Shown: one piece after another, positions 1 to 5,472 of the stretch
Position numbering within the stretch: the stretch's first letter is position 1
How the letters are laid out: each line of letters begins with the position of its first letter
From: Bacillota bacterium
Lineage (GTDB): Bacteria > Bacillota_E > Sulfobacillia > Sulfobacillales > Sulfobacillaceae
Assembly (NCBI GenBank): GCA_021802375.1
Contig: JAKAAL010000270.1
Location: forward strand, 1-6,254
Reading direction: 5' to 3'
DNA length: 6,254 nt
The notes under the pieces: generated by a model
Told to the model about the DNA's origin: nothing
Databases searched by the model: none
The model's input: only the letters and a program-made list of their open reading frames with translations
Program-made: the position numbers and the translations under genes

Positions 1-40
1 AAAGGATGGCCTTGTTGGGTTTTCAGCGTGGTCTTGGGAT

Positions 41-49
41 GGAGGTGAT
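41..49 (+). promoter_or_regulatory. Strong Shine-Dalgarno site that sets the sigH start
   Basis: GGAGGTGAT is a near-perfect complement of the 16S rRNA 3' end. The GGAGG core (41-45) lies 8 bases before GTG at 54. The alternative ATGs at 6, 39 and 48 have no site at proper distance: the one at 6 has only AAAGG directly touching it, and those at 39 and 48 overlap or nearly touch this site. Confidence 0.8.
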
Positions 50-53
50 GCGG

Positions 54-737
54 GTGACTATTGATCCCCGCGGCGCGATTCACGACTTTGAGTTCATGAT
101 GGACGAGGAGATTGTCGAGGGAGCTCGTGAAGGAAGTGGGGAGGCTTTAGAGTATTTAATCAATAAATATAAGAACTTTGTCCGTGCTAAGGCACGTTCG
201 TATTTTTTAATCGGAGCGGACCGGGAGGACATCATCCAGGAAGGGATGATTGGCCTATATAAAGCCATTCGAGATTTTCGAAGCGATAAGCTTGCGTCGT
301 TCCGGGCATTCGCAGAGCTTTGCATCACGCGCCAAATTATTACGGCGATTAAGACGGCGACGCGCCAAAAGCATATTCCTCTAAATTCGTATATTTCGCT
401 AAACAAGCCGATTTATGAAGAAGATTCGGAGCGTACCCTGCTAGATGTGATTTCTAATGCTAGAGTGTCCGATCCGGAAGAAATGGTCATTAATCGCGAA
501 GAGCTGGGCGACATTGAAGAGAAGATGGGCGAAATCCTATCGGACCTTGAATGGAAGGTGTTGATGGCATACTTGGATGGGAGATCCTATCAAGAGATTG
601 CAATCGACTTAAAGCGCCATGTGAAGTCCATTGATAATGCCCTGCAAAGGGTGAAACGCAAGCTCGAGCGATATTTGGATGGCCGTGTGATTCCTGCATT
701 CAATGCGGGCGGGCAGGTATACGAAGTCGGCGAATAA
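54..737 (+). CDS. sigH: RNA polymerase sporulation sigma factor SigH (sigma-30)
   Basis: Sigma-70 family factor that directs core RNA polymerase to early stationary-phase and sporulation promoters (in Bacillus, spo0A, spo0F and spoIIA). From GTG 54 it is 227 aa, against 218 in B. subtilis. Region 2 (about residues 29-104) contains KYKNFVRAKARSYFLIGADR, then DIIQEGMIGLYKAIRDF and AFAELCITRQIITAIKTATR, nearly identical to Bacillus SigH as I recall it. Region 4 (about 149-209) has a helix-turn-helix with DGRSYQEIA and RHVKSIDNALQRVKRKL. A tail of about 19 residues after the helix-turn-helix (DGRVIPAFNAGGQVYEVGE) is longer than in Bacillus. The start rests on the perfect ribosome site at 41-49; an upstream ATG at 6 would add 16 residues that do not resemble the family. 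The usual neighbours (rpmG, secE, nusG) are absent downstream; a tRNA follows after 72 bases. Its codons look more AT-rich than those of the recombinase at the other end. Function is secure; only the exact start is inferred. Confidence 0.96.
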   Translation: MTIDPRGAIHDFEFMMDEEIVEGAREGSGEALEYLINKYKNFVRAKARSYFLIGADREDIIQEGMIGLYKAIRDFRSDKLASFRAFAELCITRQIITAIKTATRQKHIPLNSYISLNKPIYEEDSERTLLDVISNARVSDPEEMVINREELGDIEEKMGEILSDLEWKVLMAYLDGRSYQEIAIDLKRHVKSIDNALQRVKRKLERYLDGRVIPAFNAGGQVYEVGE

Positions 738-764
738 CTTCTTGCCGCCGTGTCAGGGGAGGCT

Positions 765-793
765 TTGGCAGTTGCATCTTTTAACGCTAAAGC
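765..793 (+). promoter_or_regulatory. Possible promoter of the tRNA-Thr gene
   Basis: TTGGCA (765-770) matches the -35 consensus at five of six bases. After a 17-base spacer comes TAAAGC (788-793), a weak -10 matching three of six. Transcription would start near 800, ten bases before the tRNA. A 5-bp inverted repeat, ACGCT/AGCGT (784-788 and 791-795), overlaps the -10. An alternative is TTGCAT (772-777) with TACCCT (795-800), also weak. Read-through from sigH is equally possible because no terminator separates the genes. Confidence 0.3.
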
Positions 794-809
794 GTACCCT
801 GTATGACGT

Positions 810-885
810 GCTGGCGTAGCTCAATTGGCAGAGCAGCGGTTTTGTAAACCGCAGGTTATCGGTTCAAGTCCGATCGTCAGCTCCA
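810..885 (+). tRNA. tRNA-Thr (anticodon UGU), CCA encoded
   Basis: Full cloverleaf read by eye. The acceptor stem 810-816/875-881 is 7 bp with one G-U pair. The D stem is GCTC/GAGC (819-822/831-834). The anticodon stem GCGGT/ACCGC (836-840/848-852) encloses loop TTTGTAA, so the anticodon is TGT at 843-845. The T stem ATCGG/CCGAT (858-862/870-874) has loop TTCAAGT. Discriminator U882 is followed by encoded CCA at 883-885. It decodes ACA and other ACN threonine codons. It is the last conserved gene before the accessory stretch, and tRNA 3' ends are common integration sites. I found no second copy of its 3' end in the window. Confidence 0.96.
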
Positions 886-889
886 TTCG

Positions 890-921
890 AACCCCGCATC
901 CCACAAGGGAGACGGGGTTTT
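890..921 (+). terminator. Intrinsic terminator after tRNA-Thr
   Basis: AACCCCG (890-896) pairs with CGGGGTT (913-919). An inner TCCC/GGGA stem (899-902/907-910) with loop ACAA sits in the loop, and TTTT (918-921) follows the G-rich arm. It begins five bases after the CCA end, as expected for the end of this transcript. Confidence 0.8.
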
Positions 922-928
922 CCTGTGG

Positions 929-1297
929 TCATGACACGCCGCGAAACTCCCTTCGGGCCACACGAACGCCCGATAGCGGACCAGACGCCTCAGGATACTC
1001 CATGACGAACCCCCACCGTCGGGACAACCGTGGAGCGGACCGCAGTTAGTCGGGCGGTTGCTGCTCGGTTTCCGATTCTTCCATCACGCGCACGGCATGC
1101 AGGATGTCATGAACTCTCCCGCCGCCTGGATACATCGAGGCGGGGGTTTCGGGGTCGCCCCCAAAGCGTTCCTGGCTCGACGACCGACTGCGCCGGGCCG
1201 TGAGGCCTCGTGCGTCTTATGCGATCTCCCACCAGTATTCGCTGAGCTCACCAGGCGTGAATTCGGACCGTTCTAGCCCTATACCCTCAGGGTAAAG
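929..1297 (-). pseudogene. Possible degraded minus-strand reading frame, unrecognised
   Basis: One minus-strand frame reads protein-like sequence across about 370 bases, with stops at 1217-1219 (TAA), 1046-1048 (TAA) and 929-931 (TGA). The pieces contain LERSEFTPGELSEYWWEIA, then RFGGDPETPASMYPGGG with HDILHAVRVMEESE, then MEYPEASGPLSGVRVARREF. Codons in these pieces favour G or C in the third position. I see no ribosome site and no certain family. FTPGELSEYWW faintly recalls phage tail-assembly proteins and GPLSGVRV recalls the start of CaiB-type CoA transferases, but neither is supported by more than a few residues. It may be a decayed gene or plain non-coding DNA. Apart from this the stretch holds no gene. 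Confidence 0.2.
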
Positions 1298-1311
1298 CCT
1301 TTGCCTTGTCT

Positions 1312-1327
1312 AGCCCTGCGGGCTTTA
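1312..1327 (+). other. Short GC-rich hairpin with weak T tail, terminator-like
   Basis: AGCCC (1312-1316) pairs with GGGCT (1320-1324) around a TGC loop and is followed by TTTATGTT. A wider inverted repeat, TAAAGCC (1293-1299) and GGCTTTA (1321-1327), competes with it. Just upstream, TACCCT-C-AGGGTA (1282-1294) is a near palindrome. No plus-strand gene is visible that this would terminate. Confidence 0.3.
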
Positions 1328-1408
1328 TGTTCAATCGTTGAAGGTTGAATGCATCCGTAATTTGAGCTGCCAGATGATACGAGGTCATGAACAGAGCCAA
1401 ATGCCCCC

Positions 1409-1442
1409 TCGGTTCTCTTCTGAGCAGAGTAGAGGAGACCGA
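1409..1442. other. Long stable hairpin of unknown role
   Basis: TCGG (1409-1412) pairs with CCGA (1439-1442), and TCTCTTCT (1414-1421) pairs with AGAGGAGA (1431-1438). The stem is 12 bp with one bulged T and one G-U pair, and the loop is 9 bases. It lies between no recognised genes and lacks a T tail on either side, so it is not a standard terminator. It could be part of a structured RNA or a relic. Confidence 0.45.
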
Positions 1443-1458
1443 ACCCATGCACCACCAA

Positions 1459-1483
1459 GAAAAAAACCCCGTTGCGAGCGGGG
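1459..1483 (-). terminator. Orphan intrinsic terminator on the minus strand
   Basis: Read on the minus strand, CCCCG, a 7-base segment, and CGGGG form a stem (plus-strand arms 67-71 and 79-83 of the 1400s). It extends to 7 bp with one T-A and one G-U pair. Seven T residues follow, seen as the A run at 1460-1466. This is a textbook intrinsic terminator, but no minus-strand gene is recognised to its right. A second minus-strand run of seven T lies at 1519-1525 without a clear stem before it. The transcript it ends is therefore unknown: a small RNA, or a gene since lost. Confidence 0.65.
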
Positions 1484-1707
1484 GAGAGCATCAGGAACAC
1501 GGATACCCCACGCGAAATAAAAAAATCTGCCGCGCCCAGCCCCTTATCCGTTCCCCCTACGGGATTTGTCGGGGTGGGGGATTTGTGACAATGAAAGCCT
1601 ATCGAAATCCCGCAACCGGAGCGTAACCTTACCAACGGAAAGGACGTGACTTCAAATGCGCAATGCACCCGTGACATAGACCAAAACCTTAAACCCAACT
1701 GCTACCC

Positions 1708-2058
1708 ATGCGTGAGTATGCTGGCCACCAGTCGACCGATGCCGTCACCGAGTACGCCACGGACCTCAAGCACCGGACCGCCTGCACCAGGTCGACGTGA
1801 TCATCAACCTATCGGCTACTCATGCATTTCGTCACCCACGCGAATGCCGTGGTAACGGAGGACGAGCTCCTCCGCATCGGATGGCCGGAACGAGGAGCCT
1901 CCCGAGCGAACCTCTATCCGTACATCCATCAATTGCGACAGGGGATTGAGCCGAATCCTCGGCATCCGCGGTGGTTGGTGACCCACCGGGGCCAAGGCTA
2001 TTGCTTACGTATGAAGACCGGACACGCTCTGAACACGCAACCTGCGTCCGAACCCTGA
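1708..2058 (+). pseudogene. Remnant of an OmpR/PhoB-type winged-helix transcription regulator
   Basis: The clearest part, from about 1804, reads TYRLLMHFVTHANAVVTEDELL, then IGWPERGASRANLYPYIHQLRQGIE and PRWLVTHRGQGYCLR. This matches the Trans_reg_C DNA-binding domain: the YRLL helix, the conserved W, a recognition helix ending in LRQ, and the closing GxGYxLR wing. The homology starts before the only available ATG (1822), which has no ribosome site, and reading back in frame meets TGA at 1798-1800. Before that stop the same frame runs from ATG 1708 as a 30-codon piece containing TDLKHRTACTR, which could be the first beta strands of the same domain. About four residues seem missing between the halves, and no receiver domain is visible upstream. 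I infer a broken regulator or isolated DNA-binding fragment. A functional short protein from 1822 would lack the start of the fold. Confidence 0.6.
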
Positions 2059-2100
2059 AGAGTCCACCGTGAGAGGCATTCGAAGAGGAGGGGAATCCGA

Positions 2101-2349
2101 ATGGAGTCACTCGAAATCTTGACACCCGCCCAATTACTACGGCTGACCCAAATTGAATTACGTTGTGTGCAGGACTGTGCCACCGTGTTCGAGGCCACGG
2201 TGCCCGAGTGTGTTTGCGACCTTATTCAGCAGCATGCTGAGACGGCGCACCGCTTGAGCGAGGTGCTGTGGACGCGTTATCACCTGCCGGTGCATGGCCA
2301 TCCCCCGCTCAATGTGTCGAAGGAGGCGAGTCACCATGGCCTCACGTAA
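2101..2349 (+). CDS. Hypothetical 82-aa helical protein
   Basis: I do not recognise a firm family. The start is secure: AGGAGG (2086-2091) lies 9 bases before ATG. Residues about 8-65 look like two long amphipathic helices (LTPAQLLRLTQIELRCVQDC and DLIQQHAETAHRLSEVLW), followed by a loose His- and Pro-containing tail. There are four Cys and no signal peptide or membrane segment, so it should be cytoplasmic. The helical pattern faintly resembles small ferritin-like or coat-F-type spore proteins, but no metal-ligand set is evident. Its last 14 bases overlap the start of the sigma-like gene, which has its own ribosome site inside this gene, so the two are co-transcribed and probably translationally coupled. 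That context suggests a partner or modulator of the sigma-like protein; this is inference. Confidence 0.75.
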   Translation: MESLEILTPAQLLRLTQIELRCVQDCATVFEATVPECVCDLIQQHAETAHRLSEVLWTRYHLPVHGHPPLNVSKEASHHGLT

Positions 2350-2719
2350 GAGGGGGGATAGCGTGGCCTCCTCGCGACCTATCCCCGCGGAGGCCTGGTG
2401 GCAGCAACTCCTTCGGTGGTCGGCTCTCGATGCTTATCGGCAACAACGGCGATGGAATCGCGACCGGTTAGGCGTGATGACCGATGTAGCCGAGGAGCTT
2501 CATTATCCAGATGTTTCGGCAACTCAGGCGTTGGAGGCAGTCGAGTGGCACCTCGTATTGGAGCAGGTGCTCAACGCCCCAGAGATCTGCGTGATGGACC
2601 AGATTTATTGGCAGACGGCGACCCAACGCCAAGCCGCTCGAGTGTGTCGCCTGAGTCAACCGCAGGTCCATCGCGTCCATGGTCAGGCCGTGAAGAAGCT
2701 CCAACGAGCGCTTCGATGA
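2336..2719 (+). CDS. Small sigma-70 region 4-like helix-turn-helix protein
   Basis: 127 aa from ATG 2336, chosen because AAGGAGG (2320-2326) lies 9 bases upstream; an in-frame ATG at 2294 has no ribosome site. Residues about 81-127 match sigma region 4: PEICVMDQIYWQTATQRQAA is a first helix, RLSQPQVHRVHGQAVKKLQ a recognition helix with the typical SQ.xVHR...A.KKLQ pattern. Residues about 20-80 are helical (WWQQLLRWSALDAYRQQRRW and TQALEAVEWHLVLEQVLN) and may be a reduced region 3-like linker. No region 2, which in normal sigma factors binds the -10 element and core clamp, can be seen. The protein is thus a truncated sigma, an accessory subunit, or a region 4-type DNA-binding regulator. It overlaps the 82-aa gene by 14 bases. 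Two-subunit sigma systems such as B. subtilis SigO/RsoA are a possible model, not demonstrated here. Confidence 0.8.
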   Translation: MASRKRGDSVASSRPIPAEAWWQQLLRWSALDAYRQQRRWNRDRLGVMTDVAEELHYPDVSATQALEAVEWHLVLEQVLNAPEICVMDQIYWQTATQRQAARVCRLSQPQVHRVHGQAVKKLQRALR

Positions 2720-2859
2720 GTTCGTCACCGACGGTCCGTGCGGTCGCCAGCGGTCCAATGGCTCTAAGGTGATGATAGGCAATGGAGTCGGTCGATCCCT
2801 TGAATATCCCCCTTGTGAAAAATTCTTGAATCAAAATCGATTGTCAAAACGATCTAATA

Positions 2860-2883
2860 AGTAAGAGGGTTATTCCTCTTATT
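2860..2883 (+). terminator. Hairpin downstream of the sigma-like gene, possible weak terminator
   Basis: ATAAGAGG-type arm 2860-2868 (with G2861 forming a G-U pair) pairs with CCTCTTATT (2875-2883) around loop GTTATT, a 9-bp stem. The tail (CCTGACGG) has no T run, so termination would be weak. It sits 140 bases after the sigma-like gene in an AT-rich stretch that contains no gene, just before the glutaredoxin remnant. Confidence 0.35.
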
Positions 2884-2944
2884 CCTGACGGAGCGGTCCG
2901 GGAATCACGCGACAACCCAGCATGACCGAAGATGATGGACAACA

Positions 2945-3183
2945 ATGGCACCGGTAACGATGTATATACCACGCACGGTTGCCGCTTTTGTCAACAGGCT
3001 TTGGCGTAGTTGACGGATCACCCCGAGCAAGCGCTGGCCGTCGACATTCAGTTTGTCGATGACGATACGACCGTTCGCGAGGCGTTTCAGGCGCATGGAT
3101 TTCGTGGAGTACCGACCTTTGTGATGGAGGCAGAATCATGGTTGGGGTGGGACCCCGAGAAATTAGTACAGGCTTTACGCTGA
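2945..3183 (+). pseudogene. Glutaredoxin-like thiol-disulfide protein, broken by frameshift and TAG
   Basis: Glutaredoxins reduce disulfides through a CxxC active site. From about 2962 one frame reads VYTTHGCRFCQQALA, then TAG (3007-3009), then LTDHPEQALAVDIQFVDDD, TTVREAFQAHGFRGVPTFVM and a final helix DPEKLVQALR ending at TGA. The CRFC active site (codons at 2980 and 2989), the cis-proline motif GVPTF and the length of about 80 residues all fit the family. The TAG is one base from TGG or TTG. The start suggests a second lesion: ATG 2945 gives MAPVTMY, a typical glutaredoxin first strand, but in another frame. Deleting one TA from TATATA (2963-2968) joins it to YTTHGC. Without that repair, the only in-frame starts are ATG 2932 or 2935, giving an untypical GTGND before the strand. 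No good ribosome site precedes either. Unless the TAG is suppressed or a sequence error, no full protein is made. Confidence 0.8.
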
Positions 3184-3207
3184 AGTATTTCCAGTGTCCC
3201 ATACTTC
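3182..3207 (+). repeat. Inverted repeat between the glutaredoxin remnant and the Cys-rich gene
   Basis: GAAGTAT (3182-3188) and ATACTTC (3201-3207) are perfect 7-bp arms with a 12-base spacer. It starts on the stop codon of the remnant and ends 51 bases before the Cys-rich gene. It lacks a T tail, so an operator or RNA hairpin is more likely than a terminator. Confidence 0.4.
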
Positions 3208-3258
3208 GGAAGGTTCACACTTGAAAAATTGCCATAGCGGAAGAAGGAGGAGATTTTT

Positions 3259-4341
3259 ATGGCGTTAACCGCCGATCAGATATTCTTGTATGCTGCGAAT
3301 AGCAACGACAACACGAGTGCCACCGATGTGGCATCCCAATTCAGTCTCCCGCCCGGTCATGTCCTTGGGAGCTTTGCGAACGCGTGGACCGCGGTGGCTT
3401 CGGGAAAATTCTTGGTGATTGCGGTAGGGCGTCCAGCGGTCACCAATCTCAAGAACAACCCCTGTAACCACGGAAATCTCGGATCGCCACCGTTTTCGTA
3501 CGAGGATAGTGCGCGCACCTCGTTGCCGGGGACGAATGTGTTTATGAACGCAGCGGGAGCCACCGGGACGGATAGTCAAGCACTCGCGTGCCATTATGTC
3601 TGTACCGCCTTGGGCACATGTTCGGGTAGTTGTGGATCGGGTGGAACCCCCGAGGCCCCCACCGATACCTGTGATACTAGTGTCAACTGGAATCCGGTGA
3701 ATGAGCACGGGGATGCGTTTGGGACGACGTGTCCGAGTAATACCTGCGCCAGCGGAGGATGCCAATCCCTCTCGGAGATTCAATCCCAAGCGGTCACTTC
3801 GGGTTGGAACCCGACAGCCATTGCCGAAAGCATCTTAGCGTTGATGAACGGAATGGGGTATGGTATCGGTTCCATGGATGCCGATATGGCGCTGGCCGCT
3901 ATGGACGATCAGGGATGCAATGCATGCCCAGATTCGTGTATTGGTACCAACGGACCCTGTGAATGCTCTCCTGTGAAGGACTTGGTCAGTGGCCAAGGAT
4001 TTGGAGTGCTGCAGGAATCGTGGAATTCGAGTCTGAATTCCTTGGAACATGTCAGTTATGTGAAGGAGCAGTTCACCACGACGGCTGCGTTTGATGTCTG
4101 GTTCCCAGGTGGCATCACGCCTTGTACCGTACTCCGGGATCCAGGTACCGCGATAGCAGAGTTCTACTTTGCGGCATTAAGCTTTGGTGGTAGCAATTGC
4201 AACCGAATCTTGCAATGGGTGGGTCCGGCGAGTAAAGGCGGCGCGTGTTGCGAAACCACGGCATACTATGAGGCCAATCCTACGTCATCGAACTTATCGG
4301 CGTGTACCTGGTCTTACAATGGCTACACGTGCACCCCGTAA
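3259..4341 (+). CDS. Acidic, cysteine-rich 360-aa protein of unknown function
   Basis: The start is secure: AGGAGG (3245-3250) lies 8 bases before ATG. The protein has 20 Cys, at 69, 111, 115, 121, 125, 138, 158, 163, 168, 220, 223, 227, 234, 236, 289, 314, 330, 331, 349 and 358. It has about 28 Asp/Glu against 9 Lys/Arg and is rich in Ser, Thr, Gly, Ala and Asn. This resembles secreted, disulfide-held proteins, especially of acid habitats, yet the N terminus (MALTADQIFLYAANSNDN) is not a signal peptide and no membrane helix is seen. An N-terminal part (about 35-110) contains GKFLVIAVGRPAV and NNPCNHG. A linker (111-170) carries eight Cys. The C-terminal part (about 170-320) has MALAAMDDQGCNAC and GQGFGVLQESWN, which loosely recall the spacing of lysozyme-like transglycosylases (ES/G...GxLQ), but the usual Glu is not clear. 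Its immediate upstream neighbour is a broken thiol-redox gene. Function unassigned. Confidence 0.88.
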   Translation: MALTADQIFLYAANSNDNTSATDVASQFSLPPGHVLGSFANAWTAVASGKFLVIAVGRPAVTNLKNNPCNHGNLGSPPFSYEDSARTSLPGTNVFMNAAGATGTDSQALACHYVCTALGTCSGSCGSGGTPEAPTDTCDTSVNWNPVNEHGDAFGTTCPSNTCASGGCQSLSEIQSQAVTSGWNPTAIAESILALMNGMGYGIGSMDADMALAAMDDQGCNACPDSCIGTNGPCECSPVKDLVSGQGFGVLQESWNSSLNSLEHVSYVKEQFTTTAAFDVWFPGGITPCTVLRDPGTAIAEFYFAALSFGGSNCNRILQWVGPASKGGACCETTAYYEANPTSSNLSACTWSYNGYTCTP

Positions 4342-4343
4342 AA

Positions 4344-4386
4344 TCTCTGAAGAGATGGAGGTGCGCGTAAGACTCGTGCCTCCATC
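4344..4386. terminator. Bidirectional terminator between convergent genes
   Basis: The arms at 4354-4365 and 4375-4386 form a 12-bp stem (GATGGAGG with CCTCCATC, extended by two G-U and two G-C pairs) and a 9-base loop. On the minus strand it is followed by a second small hairpin, TCTCT/AGAGA, and then TTTTA. On the plus strand the tail is ATCTTC, so it is weaker there. It begins three bases after the stop of the Cys-rich gene and ends four bases before the stop of the minus-strand gene. Confidence 0.65.
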
Positions 4387-4390
4387 ATCT

Positions 4391-5266
4391 TCACGAGGCC
4401 ACTCGACGCAGATGGTCTGCCATCACCGCGGCTAGACCGTCCATAGCGATGATCAGATAACGGGCCTGCCCCTGTCGAAAGGTAGCAACCGATTGGCTCG
4501 CCCCCGTCGATTCTCCGAAGGTCATGGATGCGTCCCCGCTTTGACCCGGCAATGGTCGGTCCAATGCGCGCACTTCCGATCGTGCGTTGGCCAAGGCATT
4601 CGCGCGGTTGAGCGCGAGAGCGTGCGACCACGTGGGAGGAAACGGAGGCGCACTCGATGCAACTAGGGTCCAATGGTTTTGTCGCCAGCGCACTTGACAC
4701 GACACGAAGTGGGGCAAGGAGGCCGGCTCCCAGCAGGTTTCCGTCCCCGGTATATGCCGAGAAAGAGCGACATGGATTGTGCTCAGAACCTTGGCGGAAC
4801 GTGAAGGCCTAGATATAATCGATGCCCCAACATAGGGGTGGACAAAATGGCTCCAGGCAACACGCGTGGACAATTCCCAGATTGCGGCATCCATTCCAGC
4901 ATGGACGGCACTCTGAAGCAACCGCTTACGTGTCCACACCGAGGCGGGATAGGCAATAACGATATGATATCCCTGGTCAGCTGGCAACAAAGCGCTGGCA
5001 AAAGCCACTTGACCCAGATGTGCACCGCGATGAGGATATCCGACCACCTGGGGTGTCGGCAAATAGATAGGGACTAATCCAGGGTGAGAGAAGATGGTTC
5101 CCGCATTCTTGAGCACCTGCGTGTATCGAACGGTTAACGGGATATGGACGGCAACAGGGGTAAGGGATCGGGGTCGCGTGACAGCAAGTGCGACTGCTAT
5201 TGCGGCTGAAATCAGGATTAGCATGAACGCCAGCATCCATCGCCCCCGACGGGCTAGGACCATCAT
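4391..5266 (-). CDS. Single-pass membrane-anchored or secreted protein, function unknown
   Basis: 291 aa. The N terminus is MMVLARRGRW followed by a hydrophobic stretch (residues about 11-29, MLAFMLILISAAIAVALAV). The basic residues before it predict the N terminus inside and the remaining 260 residues outside the membrane. It could also be a cleaved signal peptide (ALA before VTRP); there is no lipobox Cys. The start is supported by GGGAG (minus strand, plus coordinates 5276-5280), 9 bases before the first of two adjacent ATGs. The outer part has segments such as TVRYTQVLKNAGTIFSH, GYHIVIAYPASVW, NHWTLVASS and ARYLIIAMDGLAAVM, suggesting a beta-rich fold with a C-terminal helix. Only two Cys are present (in ETCWEP and FVSCQV). 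I do not recognise a family or catalytic motif. It is convergent with the Cys-rich gene and has no minus-strand partner in the window. Confidence 0.85.
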   Translation of the reverse strand: MMVLARRGRWMLAFMLILISAAIAVALAVTRPRSLTPVAVHIPLTVRYTQVLKNAGTIFSHPGLVPIYLPTPQVVGYPHRGAHLGQVAFASALLPADQGYHIVIAYPASVWTRKRLLQSAVHAGMDAAIWELSTRVAWSHFVHPYVGASIISRPSRSAKVLSTIHVALSRHIPGTETCWEPASLPHFVSCQVRWRQNHWTLVASSAPPFPPTWSHALALNRANALANARSEVRALDRPLPGQSGDASMTFGESTGASQSVATFRQGQARYLIIAMDGLAAVMADHLRRVAS

Positions 5267-5472
5267 GGAATCACTCTCCCTTCATCTTTTGGCATGTCGC
5301 CAAGTCACTGAGTTTGTGTGGCGAAGATAGAAAGCGGACCACCGCTACTTCTACAACCCTATTCCTTCTCTGTAACTTATCGTGAGTTCGTCTCCATTGG
5401 AGTCGTCATTCGATATAACGCTAGATACCCTCCGCAGGTTACACTCTCATAAATGGTGTCTGGCGACGGTAT

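Noticed and set aside
1058..1276. Plus-strand open frame of 72 codons after the tRNA
   Set aside because: No ribosome site and no family likeness; the opposite strand looks slightly more coding.
1279..1698. Minus-strand open frame of 139 codons
   Set aside because: It runs straight through the strong minus-strand terminator at 1459-1483 and its translation resembles no protein I know; the start has no ribosome site.
1708..1800. AGHQSTDAVTEYA resembling the GH...Y box of tyrosine recombinases
   Set aside because: The His-to-Tyr spacing fits, but only a dozen residues match, the arginines are absent and the same frame continues into the winged-helix domain, which explains the piece as well.
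2468..2834. Minus-strand open frames opposite the sigma-like gene
   Set aside because: Antisense shadows; the plus strand has a clear helix-turn-helix and ribosome site.
3007..3009. TAG read as pyrrolysine
   Set aside because: The codon falls at a position where family members have an ordinary residue, a second lesion exists upstream, and no pyl genes are in view.
2879..3202. Minus-strand open frames of 107 and 63 codons
   Set aside because: The plus strand holds the glutaredoxin-like sequence with recognisable active-site motifs, so these are shadows.
3265..3789. Long minus-strand open frame opposite the Cys-rich gene
   Set aside because: It is the antisense shadow of a gene with a strong ribosome site; its own translation is low-complexity Arg/Gly/Thr sequence.
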